Assembly: GCA_937136425.1 (NCBI GenBank)
Contig: CAKZON010000041.1
Location: 1 to 62,936 of the forward strand
DNA length: 62,936 nucleotides
Direction: 5' to 3'
From: an uncultured Crocinitomix sp.
GTDB lineage: Bacteria > Bacteroidota > Bacteroidia > Flavobacteriales_D > Crocinitomicaceae
A program made the position numbers and the translations under genes. Below the pieces are notes generated by a model. That model was not told the DNA's origin. It did not search any database and saw nothing but the letters and a program-made list of their open reading frames with translations. Position 1 is the first letter of the stretch, and every line of letters starts with the position of its first letter. Below are positions 19,234 through 31,547 of the stretch, piece by piece.

Positions 19234-20856
19234 ATGCGTCTAATTAGCACGGTCATATTCTTATTGGTATCCACTTTCACTCTTTATGGGCAGGATGCAA
19301 AAACCATCTTTTATCACTTAGATAAACTCAGTGTTAAATCAAAGGTTACCAATGATAGTACACGTAAATTACTGAATTATGATGATGCTATTAACCAATT
19401 TAAAATGAATGGTTATTTGGGAATTCAGCCCAGTGACACTATCATCAAAAAAGGATCAATACATTACTATTTTTCCTACGAAAACAAGTTTAAACGTGTA
19501 GCATTAATTGAAACTGGCAGAAAAAGAAACAGAGTTTCTGTTCAAAAGAATTTACACCGAACTATTGAAGAAATCAATGCTAAAATAACGCAATTAGAAA
19601 ACAATGGCTTTCCATTTGCACGATTAGAGATTATTAAACAAGAAGAGCGCGAACAGCAATTAAACTTAACCTACAGAATTGATTCTGGCTCTTATTTTAT
19701 CATTGATAAAATTCATATAAAAAGCAAAACAGATTTTAACGAAAAGACAGTACTCAGCATTATGGGTATAAAGCCTGGCGAGCCTTATAATGAAGAGAAA
19801 ATTAGAAATTTAAAGGCTATTTTTCAAAACACGGCCATCTATAATACGCCACGGGCGCCAGAACTTCTCTTCAAACAGGGAGTTGCAGAACTCTATGTCT
19901 ATATTGAAAAAAAGAAGTCAAGCAGTGCAGACGGTTACGTAGGTTTTCAGCAGGACAAAGTCTCAGAAAGACTAGTTTTAAATGGATTTATTAATCTCGA
20001 ATTAAAAAACGCGTTAAACCGTGCTGAGACTATTCATTTAAACTGGAAAAATAATCCTGATAAAACACAAGACCTTAAAACTATTGTTGAATACCCTTAT
20101 CTTTTTGGCTCACCAGTTGGTATTGGGGCAAATATAGACTTGCAAAAGCAAGACACCTCCTTTGTACGATCTGATTTGTTATTTGAACTCATTTACCGCA
20201 ATCCACAATTTAGAATTGCCATTTTTGACCAAATTGAATCTTCTTCCACCATATCTGCTGTGCCAATTGCAGGATTTCGAGATTTTTCTAAAAACACAAT
20301 TGGAATGTCAGTACAATACCGTCCTTTTTTACCCGAAAAATTATCTTTTTACCATCCTCAATTTACCGTTTCGGGCGGTATATTTAATTATAGGGCAGAC
20401 ACTTTAGATGATGAAACAAGAAAAATAGCCAACAATAAATATTTGCTTAAATACGAACACTCTATTGACTTTTTAAAATACTTCCATTTAAACAATTCAC
20501 TTCAATATCAAGGATTAACCTCATCTATTAATTTGTCTAGGAATGAATTTATTTATTTCGGCGGTTTACAAAGCGTACGCGGTTTTTATGAGTTAGAGTT
20601 AGCAGGAAGAGAGAATTGGATATTACGAAACGAAATTGAGTTTAGGCCCATTGAGTTATTATCTTTAAAAGTACTTTATGATTACTCAAACTTTAGAGGA
20701 GATAATAAAAACTATACACACAGTGCTGGTGTAGGGTTTGGCTTGATCAATAATTCAAGTCAATTAGAAATAATTGTGGCAAATGGGGTGCTTAACAATA
20801 ATCCATTTGCTTTGTCAGACACTAAAGTGCACATTGGTTTTAAATCCAATTTCTAG
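19234..20856 (+). CDS. Omp85-family outer-membrane protein (POTRA plus beta-barrel)
   Basis: A 540-residue outer-membrane protein. Signal peptide (residues 1-19, ending LYGQ), a periplasmic part with one or two POTRA-like modules (about 110-205; IDKIHIKSKTDF followed by ILSIMGIKPGEPYNEEKI-type sequence), and a 16-strand-type barrel to the end. The conserved lid-loop motif VRGF is present (GGLQSVRGFYELE) and the chain ends in Phe, as in Omp85 proteins. BamA is longer with five POTRA modules, so this is a shorter relative, perhaps for export or assembly of a specific surface protein. Confidence 0.82.
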   Translation: MRLISTVIFLLVSTFTLYGQDAKTIFYHLDKLSVKSKVTNDSTRKLLNYDDAINQFKMNGYLGIQPSDTIIKKGSIHYYFSYENKFKRVALIETGRKRNRVSVQKNLHRTIEEINAKITQLENNGFPFARLEIIKQEEREQQLNLTYRIDSGSYFIIDKIHIKSKTDFNEKTVLSIMGIKPGEPYNEEKIRNLKAIFQNTAIYNTPRAPELLFKQGVAELYVYIEKKKSSSADGYVGFQQDKVSERLVLNGFINLELKNALNRAETIHLNWKNNPDKTQDLKTIVEYPYLFGSPVGIGANIDLQKQDTSFVRSDLLFELIYRNPQFRIAIFDQIESSSTISAVPIAGFRDFSKNTIGMSVQYRPFLPEKLSFYHPQFTVSGGIFNYRADTLDDETRKIANNKYLLKYEHSIDFLKYFHLNNSLQYQGLTSSINLSRNEFIYFGGLQSVRGFYELELAGRENWILRNEIEFRPIELLSLKVLYDYSNFRGDNKNYTHSAGVGFGLINNSSQLEIIVANGVLNNNPFALSDTKVHIGFKSNF

Positions 20857-21341
20857 AATTTAACCACATCTGATTCTCGAACTGTCGAAACAACCTGAAG
20901 CGGTTGCACCGCTAATAAATTTGCAGCCTTATATCCAAATCTAGTACTAGCTCGGTCAAACTTAATTGTCCCAATTGGTAAAGCTGCAACCTCATTTCCT
21001 CTTGCCGAATTACCAACAGTTAAATCAAAACTAAACGTATAATAACCTGACATAAAAGTATGTGTATCCAACATTAATCGCGTTGCAGATGTTCCTTCCT
21101 TCCTGAAATAAAGCATAAATTTACCATTGAGCGGAAAAGTGTATTCAAAATCTTCATTTACACTTTTTCGAATCATTTCTCTATTTGTTGCCAAGTTAAT
21201 TACTGATACTTCAATCTCAGGATCGTAATTAGCAATAGAACTTAAATCAGCATTAATGGTTAGCTTCCCCTGCCCTTGCCCGGCAGCAGTAAACACAAAA
21301 GAAAATAAGAAAAGCGTAATAAATAGGTATCGGTTTGTCAT
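20853..21341 (-). CDS. Exported hypothetical protein
   Basis: A 162-residue protein with a signal peptide (FITLFLFSFVFTAAGQ) and a beta-rich mature part (INADLSSI, VSVINLATNREMI, YTFPLNGKFMLYFRKEGTS). The pattern suggests an Ig-like or carboxypeptidase-regulatory-like fold. Start is the ATG at 21341; the GTG at 21356 would place five polar residues before the signal peptide. It overlaps the Omp85-family gene by four bases tail to tail. Not recognised; possibly periplasmic. Confidence 0.6.
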   Translation of the reverse strand: MTNRYLFITLFLFSFVFTAAGQGQGKLTINADLSSIANYDPEIEVSVINLATNREMIRKSVNEDFEYTFPLNGKFMLYFRKEGTSATRLMLDTHTFMSGYYTFSFDLTVGNSARGNEVAALPIGTIKFDRASTRFGYKAANLLAVQPLQVVSTVRESDVVKF

Positions 21342-21523
21342 ACAGTGATATACCACAATCCTAAAAAAAATGTTACAAATTGTGCCTATTTTATCCTTTT
21401 AGCCCCTTACATAATTACCGTTATTCATACTTGAATGCAACTTGAATCAATAAAACCAAAGGTTCAGTATTTATTGATAGTACAACCAGTTAGTTTTCAC
21501 TATTTTTACCAAAACGACTTGAA

Positions 21524-24314
<2,791 letters not shown>

Positions 24315-24321
24315 AATTTCA

Positions 24322-25251
24322 TCAGTTAATTGGAATATTTGAGTGAAACTTTCCATTTTCCCATAACTCAATCCTAATCAATTGATTTTTGTCATTGTAC
24401 AAATACAATTTACCTTTCCACATTTTACTGTTCTTGAAATTTCCGTCCAATACAATTAAATTGTTTTCATCAAAAACTTTATTATACCCGTTTGGCAAGA
24501 ATTCTTTTTTCTGATTGCGATATAAAATAGGCTCATAATTAGGCATCTTGTCTTTTTGATAACAGTTACTACGTTGACTCCCTAATGTGTCTATAGGAAA
24601 AAGACAGTCATCACAATACTCAACTCGAGAAACCAAAACACCTTTATTATTGTACTCAATCAATTCTCTTAAGCAACCACTATAATAATAACGCACGGCT
24701 TGTCCTATCGTAATCCCATTTTCTTTTTCATATTGAAATTCAATTTGTGGAATAGAATCTTTTACACTTAATGAATCATAATAAAAAGTAATTATCCCAT
24801 CCTCACTTCCATTTTCTCCATACGATCTTGAAACACTTCGTCTTCCACTTCGATAAAATTCTTCAGAAAGCTGTCGGCGAGAATATAATGAACTGCCCAC
24901 ATTTTTTAATGTACCATCTTCATAATAGTATTTAAAATCGCCACATGGTCTATTGTCTTTGTAATTCCCTTCTAAACGCACGGTTTTCCCGTCCTTATAA
25001 TACTTTTTCCAAACCCCATTTTTAAATCCGTTTGCATAAGTCCCCTCTTCTATAATTCCTTCTAAAGGATATTCTTTTTCTGGCGCATCAACTCCATAAA
25101 CAATCCAATACCCATGTTTTTCCCCATCTTCGTTTCGTTGATTAATTGTGTCTAAACTAACAAGTTGTAGAGAGTCTTCTTGAGCATACGTCTTGGGCCC
25201 CGATATGAGCAAATAACTTAAAGCTATTAAGACAGAAACCAATGAATGCAT
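24322..25251 (-). CDS. MORN-type repeat protein, exported
   Basis: A 309-residue protein with a signal peptide (SVLIALSYLLISGPKTYAQ). Several MORN-variant units of about 22 residues are visible: GEKHGYWIVYG, EGTYANGFKNGVWKKYYKDG, GNYKDNRPCGDFKYYYEDG and, near the end, LDGNFKNSKMWKGKLYLYN. Such proteins are often labelled YwqK-family antitoxin, but that name is weakly founded and no toxin gene is adjacent. Two Cys (YCDDC) sit in the middle. Probably an envelope protein of unknown role. Confidence 0.75.
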   Translation of the reverse strand: MHSLVSVLIALSYLLISGPKTYAQEDSLQLVSLDTINQRNEDGEKHGYWIVYGVDAPEKEYPLEGIIEEGTYANGFKNGVWKKYYKDGKTVRLEGNYKDNRPCGDFKYYYEDGTLKNVGSSLYSRRQLSEEFYRSGRRSVSRSYGENGSEDGIITFYYDSLSVKDSIPQIEFQYEKENGITIGQAVRYYYSGCLRELIEYNNKGVLVSRVEYCDDCLFPIDTLGSQRSNCYQKDKMPNYEPILYRNQKKEFLPNGYNKVFDENNLIVLDGNFKNSKMWKGKLYLYNDKNQLIRIELWENGKFHSNIPIN

Positions 25252-25306
25252 CTCATGAATTTACAAACTTCTGACTATAATCAGGACATAGTTAACCAAA
25301 ATGACC

Positions 25307-25314
25307 TAATTTTG
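25307..25314 (+). promoter_or_regulatory. -7 box TAATTTTG upstream of the YrdC-domain gene
   Basis: Exact TAnnTTTG, 16 bases before the ATG at 25331. The -33 TTG is not obvious. Confidence 0.5.
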
Positions 25315-25330
25315 CACTTTGATTTAGGAC

Positions 25331-25945
25331 ATGCAACACATTATTCATCCACAAAACCCCGATCCGCAAAAGATTAATCTTATTGCTGACCTACTTGAGC
25401 GCGGAGGAATAATTGTATATCCTACCGATACTGTTTATGCACTTGGTTGCAGTTTACAACATAAAAGAGCTATTGAAAAATTAGCCAAGTTAAAAGGCAT
25501 AAAACCAAAACATGCCAACTTCTCAATTATTTTTAATGATTTAAGCCAGTTGTCAGATTATGCAAAACACATTGATCGCCCTACATATAAAATCCTAAAC
25601 AAAAATCTTCCAGGTCCATTCACCTTCATCCTTGAGGCAACTAGTAAAATTCCCAAGTTATTTAACAGTAACAAAAAAACAGTTGGTATTCGAATCCCTG
25701 ATAATAATATTGTTTTACAAATTGTTGAGCGTTTAGGACATCCTCTTGTAACTACATCAATCCATGATTCTGATGAAATCATTGAGTATTCAACTGACCC
25801 GAACCTAATAGCAGGCAATTGGGAAGATAAAGTAGATGCTGTAATTGATGGCGGATATGGATTAAACGTACCTTCCACTGTTGTTGATCTTTCGCAAGGA
25901 GAAATAGATATTATTCGTGAAGGTATTGGTGAATTAGCCTACTAG
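25331..25945 (+). CDS. YrdC/Sua5/YciO-family protein (probable L-threonylcarbamoyladenylate synthase)
   Basis: A 204-residue YrdC-fold protein. Family marks: GGIIVYPTDTVYALGCS (about residues 23-39), a Lys/Arg loop KGIKPKHANFSIIF, LPGPFTFILEAT (the family has PGP-[FLY]-T) and VGIRIPDNNI. Members make threonylcarbamoyl-AMP from threonine, bicarbonate and ATP for tRNA t6A37. The sequence looks nearer the YciO branch (KPKHANFSI instead of the R/K-P-x-x-[KR]-PL of TsaC), and YciO's activity is weaker and less settled, so the exact role is open. Confidence 0.8.
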   Translation: MQHIIHPQNPDPQKINLIADLLERGGIIVYPTDTVYALGCSLQHKRAIEKLAKLKGIKPKHANFSIIFNDLSQLSDYAKHIDRPTYKILNKNLPGPFTFILEATSKIPKLFNSNKKTVGIRIPDNNIVLQIVERLGHPLVTTSIHDSDEIIEYSTDPNLIAGNWEDKVDAVIDGGYGLNVPSTVVDLSQGEIDIIREGIGELAY

Positions 25946-26043
25946 GCTTTTACTTGATCAAACAATAATCGTTTATAACTTATTGCATTTTCCTTTCTAT
26001 CTATAAAGATCATTCTTAAATTTAATCCAAGAAAATTTTAACT

Positions 26044-27657
26044 GTGGTATTAAATTACATCTGGATCAGCTTTTTTTTAGTGGCTTTGCTTGTTGCAATT
26101 GTTAGAACAATTGGCGGTGAATCTGGTGTGTTTCAAGCCATAGTAGACAGCACTTTCAGTTTATCTGAAGTTGCTTTTGATATTTCTATTGGCTTAACAG
26201 GAATTCTTTGCCTGTGGCTAGGTATTATGAAAATTGGAGAAAAAGGTGGCGCCGTGCAAGCGTTATCGCGCCTAGTTGGGCCGTTCTTCAACAAGCTTTT
26301 CCCTGATGTTCCGGCAGATCATCCTGCACGCGGCGCAATGCTCATGAATTTCTCAGCTAATATGTTGGGATTAGACAATGCTGCAACCCCAATGGGACTT
26401 AAAGCCATGAATGACCTGCAGGAAATCAATGACAAAAAAGACACGGCTTCTAATGCCATGATTATGTTTTTGGTTTTAAATACCTCAGGTTTAACATTAA
26501 TTCCGGTGGCAGTAATGAATTACCGAAATGCTTTTGGTGCTGAAAATCCTGCTGACATTTTTATTCCGATTTTAATTTCTACGTTTTTTGCCTCCATCAT
26601 TGGATTAATTGTTGTGGCCATCTACCAAAAAATCAACTTATTTGATAAGGTTATTTTAGCCTACCTTGGAGGTTTGTCAGCAATTATTGTTGGACTCATA
26701 CTCTACTTCAACCAACTTACTCCAGAAGAACTTCAAACACAATCTGCCTTATTAAGTAATATCATCCTTTACGGAATCATTTGCATCTTTATAATAATGG
26801 GACTTTCTAAAAAAGTCAACATTTATGAAAGCTTTGTTGAAGGTGCTAAGGATGGATTTGGAATCGCCATTAAAATCATTCCTTATTTAGTAGCTATTTT
26901 AGTTTCAATTGGTGTTTTTAGAGCTTCAGGTGCCATGGATTATTTAATGGATGGCTTTAAGTGGTTTTTTGGTTATTTCTTTACTGATGTGGCATTTGTA
27001 GATGGCTTACCAACTGCATTTATGAAACCATTAAGCGGTTCTGGAGCACGAGGAATGATGATTGAATCATTTAATACATTTGGGGTAGATAGTTTTGTTG
27101 GTAAACTTACTTCAACCTTGCAAGGTGCTACTGACACTACATTTTACATCATAGCTGTTTATTTTGGATCTGTTGGTATACGAAAAACTCGTTATGCTAT
27201 TAAGGCAGGTTTACTGGCAGATTTGGGTGGTGTAATTGCAGGAATCATTATAGCTACTATGTTCTTTGGAGGATCTGCTGACAAAGAAGTTTTAAAACCA
27301 AACGTTGTTGTAGAGAACTTTACAACCAATTGGAACAATCATCAACCAAGTGAGAACTTAGAATATATGCAAGGCGGTTGTGTTTTGTATGATCAAGCCT
27401 ATGACACCTTATGTTTTAATAGTAAAGAGGTTATTAGTAATTTTATGGCATTAGATTCTGCAAGTAATACAACATTTGACGTAAGTTCTATCAAAACTGT
27501 TGGTGAAGCACCAGATGAAGTTGTTTATGCTAAACTCTCTTTTCCTACAGATGCTCAAATAATGCTTGATTCAATTTTACCCACAACTCAAAAATCATTT
27601 GCCTTTACATTTGCTAAAGGGAAAATAAAATCAATTCAATATTTAGGAAATTTTTAA
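26044..27657 (+). CDS. SpmA-SpmB-like nucleoside-recognition (Gate) membrane protein with extra C-terminal domain
   Basis: A 537-residue protein starting at GTG. The first ~420 residues are hydrophobic and carry two Gate (nucleoside-recognition) halves: GLTGILCLWLGIMKIGEK and NMLGLDNAATPMGLKAM in the SpmA-like half, then IIPYLVAILVSIGVFRASGAMD, LPTAFMKPLSGSGARGMM and STLQGATDTTFY in the SpmB-like half. In spore formers these proteins are needed for spore dehydration; here the fused form has unknown cargo. Residues from about 425 are soluble (FTTNWNNHQPSENLEYM onward), resembling an NTF2-like fold. It is followed eight bases later by another gene. Confidence 0.82.
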   Translation: MVLNYIWISFFLVALLVAIVRTIGGESGVFQAIVDSTFSLSEVAFDISIGLTGILCLWLGIMKIGEKGGAVQALSRLVGPFFNKLFPDVPADHPARGAMLMNFSANMLGLDNAATPMGLKAMNDLQEINDKKDTASNAMIMFLVLNTSGLTLIPVAVMNYRNAFGAENPADIFIPILISTFFASIIGLIVVAIYQKINLFDKVILAYLGGLSAIIVGLILYFNQLTPEELQTQSALLSNIILYGIICIFIIMGLSKKVNIYESFVEGAKDGFGIAIKIIPYLVAILVSIGVFRASGAMDYLMDGFKWFFGYFFTDVAFVDGLPTAFMKPLSGSGARGMMIESFNTFGVDSFVGKLTSTLQGATDTTFYIIAVYFGSVGIRKTRYAIKAGLLADLGGVIAGIIIATMFFGGSADKEVLKPNVVVENFTTNWNNHQPSENLEYMQGGCVLYDQAYDTLCFNSKEVISNFMALDSASNTTFDVSSIKTVGEAPDEVVYAKLSFPTDAQIMLDSILPTTQKSFAFTFAKGKIKSIQYLGNF

Positions 27658-27665
27658 GCGAAGCC

Positions 27666-28145
27666 ATGTTTTTTAAAAAGAAGAAGAAAAAAGAGGAGAA
27701 TGTTGAAGTAACAGAGGTTGTAAAATTAAAACCACTTAATTATCCTTCAAAAATTTTAGTAGGTTGGGCCGAAGCTATAGGTGGCAATACCGACTTGAGG
27801 GATTGGTTTTTAAGTAGTGAGGAATACAAGGAACTTGGAATGTGTGTGCATGCTTTACTCCTAAAAGATGATGCCAGAGATTGGCTAATGAAAAACGGTT
27901 ATGCGCATTTAATGGCTATGGTAAACGGAGCCGAAGGAAATGCTGATGCCATCCATTGGTTAAACAAAGTCAACTTTCAAGTATTAAAACATGTGGCATT
28001 AGCTGGTGATAGAGATGAAAAATCTATCAATTGGCTCATTAAAAATGGGCATCAAGAATTTGCCATGGTGGCAGAACGAATTCGGGTGTTAAAAGATCAG
28101 ATTGAGGATACCCACAACGATATCCATAGTTTCGGTAAAGACTAA
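27666..28145 (+). CDS. Hypothetical protein with W-L helical repeats
   Basis: A 159-residue soluble protein beginning with a run of lysines and ending in a coiled-coil-like helix. The centre has four degenerate units of about 27 residues, each with an acidic-W-L start: DLRDWFLSS, DARDWLMKNG, DAIHWLNKV and KSINWLIKNG, giving a small helical repeat array. It lies eight bases after the SpmAB-like gene and is probably co-translated. I do not recognise the family; a membrane-associated partner of the transporter is a reasonable guess because of the basic N-terminus. Confidence 0.6.
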   Translation: MFFKKKKKKEENVEVTEVVKLKPLNYPSKILVGWAEAIGGNTDLRDWFLSSEEYKELGMCVHALLLKDDARDWLMKNGYAHLMAMVNGAEGNADAIHWLNKVNFQVLKHVALAGDRDEKSINWLIKNGHQEFAMVAERIRVLKDQIEDTHNDIHSFGKD

Positions 28146-28146
28146 A

Positions 28147-28569
28147 CTAAATTCTAGTTAATTTATATTGGTATAATACAGTTCCTAGATTAAGCTCTAT
28201 TGTAAAAGTGGTATCTAAAAACTCATAATCATAAATAGTGTCCAATACATAATGCGGATCATAATAAGGATCTATCGCATACTCCTCAATATCAGTTGTA
28301 TTAATAAACTCAATTTTACCTGGAGTTAATTTATATGTTCCTTTGCTTGTAAATGGCGCATTAGAAGTAGTGTCCCCAGTTAAAATAAAAGTTGAATCAG
28401 ATTCTTTCATAGCTAAATGAACAATCCCTGTCCCCATAGTATCAGGGCCTTCAAAAATTCGGTTAAATACACCTCTGTAAATACCATTTGTTGGTGTTAA
28501 GGGCTCATCCTTTTTGCAACTTGCAAAAGTTAGCACAACTAGAAATAAAACACCAAAGAAGCTCTTCAT
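28147..28569 (-). CDS. Small lipoprotein
   Basis: A 140-residue lipoprotein: MKSFFGVLFLVVLTFASC gives a lipobox with Cys 18, then KKDE, a beta-rich domain and an acidic, Tyr-rich middle (DPYYDPHYVLDTIYDYEF). The fold looks like a small lipocalin-like or copper-resistance-like barrel, but I cannot assign it. An ATG two codons upstream (28575) is also possible; a -7 box at 28582-28589 would make that one leaderless. Convergent with the previous gene, one base apart. Confidence 0.65.
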   Translation of the reverse strand: MKSFFGVLFLVVLTFASCKKDEPLTPTNGIYRGVFNRIFEGPDTMGTGIVHLAMKESDSTFILTGDTTSNAPFTSKGTYKLTPGKIEFINTTDIEEYAIDPYYDPHYVLDTIYDYEFLDTTFTIELNLGTVLYQYKLTRI

Positions 28570-28581
28570 ATACATATATTA

Positions 28582-28589
28582 CAAATATA
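28582..28589 (-). promoter_or_regulatory. -7 box TATATTTG of the small lipoprotein gene
   Basis: Exact TAnnTTTG on the minus strand, 6 bases before the first of two possible ATG codons (28575, 28569). No clear -33 TTG. Confidence 0.5.
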
Positions 28590-28739
28590 GGAAAGTGATC
28601 CCCTAAAGTGGTAATAACTACACACATATTTTCTCAAAGATGAGAATCCTAACAAAATGAAAAAAGATACTTAACCGATTGAGTGAAATTATCCTTGAAC
28701 CTGAAAAATTTATTATATTGTATCTTCAAAATTAACACT

Positions 28740-30425
28740 ATGACAAAAAACGTTGGATCCGATATTGAGATCGCTCAAGCTGCCCAAATGCAGCACATTA
28801 GAGATATTGCAAGTAAATTAGACATTCAAGAGGATGACCTTGAATTATATGGTAAATACAAGGCAAAGTTACCTCTTTCTCTCATTGACCCTAACAAAGT
28901 TGCGGCAAGTAACTTAATATTGGTAACAGCATTAACCCCTACTCCTGCTGGTGAAGGTAAAACAACTACCTCTATTGGATTAACAGAGGGATTAAATAAA
29001 ATTGGTAAAAAAACGACTGTTGTTTTACGTGAGCCTTCTTTAGGCCCTGTATTTGGAATTAAAGGTGGTGCTGCAGGAGGTGGATATTCGCAAGTGGTGC
29101 CTATGGAGGATATTAACCTTCACTTTACAGGAGATTTTTCTGCAATAGAAAAAGCGAACAACTTATTGTCTGCGTTAATTGATAACAACATTCAAAGTAG
29201 AACAAGAAGTTTGGGTATTGATCCTAGAACCATTGGTTGGAAAAGAGTGATGGATATGAATGATAGAGCATTGCGCGATATTGTTATTGGATTAGGCGGA
29301 ACTGGAAACGGAATTCCACGAGAAGACGGTTTCAATATTACTCCAGCATCTGAGGTAATGGCTATCTTGTGTATGGCAGAAGATTTTGAAGATTTAAAAA
29401 CACGCCTTGGAAACATTTATATTGGATTAACATTAATTGATAAAAAACCAATTTATGCACGCGACTTAAACGCCGAGAATGCAATGGCCATTTTGTTGAA
29501 AGATGCTATTAAGCCAAACTTAGTTCAAACATTAGAAGGAAACCCAGCAATTATACATGGCGGACCATTTGCTAATATTGCACAAGGAACCAATACTATT
29601 TTAGCAACTAAAATGGGATTATCCTTATCAGAATACGTAGTAACAGAAGCTGGCTTTGGTGCTGATTTGGGTGCTGAAAAATTCCTAGATATTAAGTGTG
29701 TGTCTGGAGGATTAAAACCTAAAGCAACTGTACTTGTTGCTACTATTCGTGCGTTACGTCACCACGGCGGTGCACCAAAAGAAGAATATAATACACCAAG
29801 TGTTGAACGTGTAAGTAACGGATTAGCGAACTTAGATAAGCACATTGAAAACATGCAAAAGTTTGGATTAAATCCGGTTGTTGCAATTAATGCTTTCCCA
29901 ACCGATTCTGCAGAGGAAGTTGCATTAATTCAAGAAAGATGTGCTGCAAAAGGTGTTAAAGCTGTTGTAGGAAATGGTTGGGCAGACGGAGGAGATGGAA
30001 TGACAGACTTAGCGCATGCTGTGGTTGATGTTATTGAAAGTGGTAGTAACCAGTTCAAACAATTGTATGATTGGAATGCTCCAGTAAAAGAAAAAATTGA
30101 GACAATTGCCCGTGAAATTTACGGTGCAGATGGTGTTGAATATTCTAAAAAGGCGTTAACTGGACTGAAAAAAATAGAGGACTTAGGACTTGCAGGTTTA
30201 CCAATTTGTATGGCCAAGACACAAAAATCATTTTCAGATAATGACAAATTATTAGGAAGACCTACTGGATTTATGGTAAATGTTCGCGAGTTTGAATTTG
30301 CGGCAGGTGCAGGCTTTATTATTCCTATTTTAGGAGTAATGATGAGAATGCCAGGTTTACCAGCTACTCCAGCATCTGAAGGAATGTCAATTGATAAAAA
30401 CGGAAAAATTTCTGGATTATCTTAA
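28740..30425 (+). CDS. fhs: Formate-tetrahydrofolate ligase
   Basis: A 561-residue cytoplasmic enzyme that makes 10-formyl-THF from formate, THF and ATP. The ATP-binding loop [14 protein letters not shown] lies near residue 65; other family segments are [54 protein letters not shown] and [13 protein letters not shown]. Length is normal. I start at the ATG at 28740; the upstream in-frame codon at 28683 would add a hydrophobic tail not present in the family. fdhD follows four bases after the stop, linking it to formate metabolism. Confidence 0.95.
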   Translation: MTKNVGSDIEIAQAAQMQHIRDIASKLDIQEDDLELYGKYKAKLPLSLIDPNKVAASNLILVTALTPTPAGEGKTTTSIGLTEGLNKIGKKTTVVLREPSLGPVFGIKGGAAGGGYSQVVPMEDINLHFTGDFSAIEKANNLLSALIDNNIQSRTRSLGIDPRTIGWKRVMDMNDRALRDIVIGLGGTGNGIPREDGFNITPASEVMAILCMAEDFEDLKTRLGNIYIGLTLIDKKPIYARDLNAENAMAILLKDAIKPNLVQTLEGNPAIIHGGPFANIAQGTNTILATKMGLSLSEYVVTEAGFGADLGAEKFLDIKCVSGGLKPKATVLVATIRALRHHGGAPKEEYNTPSVERVSNGLANLDKHIENMQKFGLNPVVAINAFPTDSAEEVALIQERCAAKGVKAVVGNGWADGGDGMTDLAHAVVDVIESGSNQFKQLYDWNAPVKEKIETIAREIYGADGVEYSKKALTGLKKIEDLGLAGLPICMAKTQKSFSDNDKLLGRPTGFMVNVREFEFAAGAGFIIPILGVMMRMPGLPATPASEGMSIDKNGKISGLS

Positions 30426-30429
30426 TCCA

Positions 30430-31236
30430 ATGAAAGGCATATCTAATTACGAAGGAATACTGTTTAAAGAAGGGTCGATTACGAAAGTAGTCGACCCTTT
30501 AACCATTGAACATGCCTTACAAATAGACATAAACGGTAAAGCATTTACAGTAGTAATGCAAACCCCTGGAGATGAAATAGATTTAGCTACTGGGCTTTTA
30601 TTTGCTGAAGATGTCATAACTAAAAACACACCTGTTAGTTTTGAACCACATTTAAACGAAAACGGTTTAATAGAAAGATTGGATGCTATTATACCTAAAG
30701 ATCAAATTGGTGACGGCTATTTAAGTACTAGAAGTTTACTCTCAGTATCTTCTTGCGGAATTTGCGGAAAACAATCTTTAGATGATTTGCAAATACAAGA
30801 AGGAAAACTTGCTGCGGATAACAATAATCATCAATGGAAAATTGCTGATTTGTTTAAAATGCAACAACACATGATTGAAAACCAATTCAATTTTAAGGAA
30901 ACAGGCGGTTGTCATGGAGTTGCTGCATTCACAATTGATGGTGAAATTTTAGGACTTAAAGAAGACATTGGTAGACACAACGCTGTAGATAAGCTAGTGG
31001 GAAGTTTAATTCGTTCTAATGATTTAGCAAAGGCTAAAATCATCACCTTTAGTGGACGACTCTCTTATGAAATAGTTTCCAAAGCATTTCGTGCGAAAAT
31101 ACCAACCATTATGGCGGTATCTGCCCCCTCTTCTTTAGCCATTGATTTTGCAAAGGAATATGGAATCACACTTCTGGCATTTTCAAGAAACGGCAAAACT
31201 ACTTGCTATTCTAATTGTAAGAAAAACTTGCTTTAA
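30430..31236 (+). CDS. fdhD: FdhD sulfurtransferase for formate dehydrogenase
   Basis: A 268-residue protein that passes sulfur from a cysteine desulfurase to the molybdenum cofactor, needed for active formate dehydrogenase. The key motif is CGICG (about residues 109-113, two functional Cys), preceded by STRSLLSVSS. Also seen: TGGCHGVAAF, GLKEDIGRHNAVDKLVG and FSGRLSYEIVSKA. I start at the ATG four bases after fhs instead of an overlapping one at 30391. No formate dehydrogenase gene is in the window, so its partner is elsewhere. Confidence 0.92.
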   Translation: MKGISNYEGILFKEGSITKVVDPLTIEHALQIDINGKAFTVVMQTPGDEIDLATGLLFAEDVITKNTPVSFEPHLNENGLIERLDAIIPKDQIGDGYLSTRSLLSVSSCGICGKQSLDDLQIQEGKLAADNNNHQWKIADLFKMQQHMIENQFNFKETGGCHGVAAFTIDGEILGLKEDIGRHNAVDKLVGSLIRSNDLAKAKIITFSGRLSYEIVSKAFRAKIPTIMAVSAPSSLAIDFAKEYGITLLAFSRNGKTTCYSNCKKNLL

Positions 31237-31279
31237 TTACCAATTATCGAGTTTTAATACCTACAAGTCGATTGGTTGA

Positions 31280-31309
31280 TTGAATTCCTCGATATTCTCA
31301 TTACATTTG
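31280..31309 (+). promoter_or_regulatory. Promoter (TTG-N19-TACATTTG) of the small exported pair
   Basis: TTG at 31280-31282 and TACATTTG at 31302-31309, 19 bases apart, both exact. The ATG is 20 bases below the -7 box. Confidence 0.7.
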
Positions 31310-31329
31310 CTCAAAAATAAATTAGCACT

Positions 31330-31545
31330 ATGAAAAGAGTAATTTTTGGAGCATTTATAGCTCTAGCAGTAGCATCTTGCGGCGGAGAAGCTGATGCTGT
31401 TGAAGAAGTTGAAAACACTATTGATACTGAAGCAGTTGTAGAAATGGAAAACGCAACGAATGCAGTTGAAGAAGGTCTTCAAAATTTAGAAAATAATATC
31501 AACGAATTAAACAGTGATGTTGATTCACTATTAAACGGAATTTAA
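31330..31545 (+). CDS. Very small acidic lipoprotein
   Basis: A 71-residue lipoprotein: basic start, then FGAFIALAVASC with Cys 17 as the lipid site. The mature part is acidic and helical (EEVENTIDTEAVVEMENATNAVEEGL), likely one coiled-coil helix of the Lpp kind. It is two bases before the next exported protein, so the two are probably made together. No family assignment. Confidence 0.7.
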   Translation: MKRVIFGAFIALAVASCGGEADAVEEVENTIDTEAVVEMENATNAVEEGLQNLENNINELNSDVDSLLNGI

Positions 31546-31547
31546 TC

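Noticed and set aside
24322..25251. Toxin-antitoxin system suggested by the YwqK-type label for MORN proteins
   Set aside because: No toxin-like gene is adjacent and the protein has a signal peptide.
28683..28739. Upstream start for fhs
   Set aside because: Adds a hydrophobic tail not found in the family; the ATG at 28740 fits the family length.
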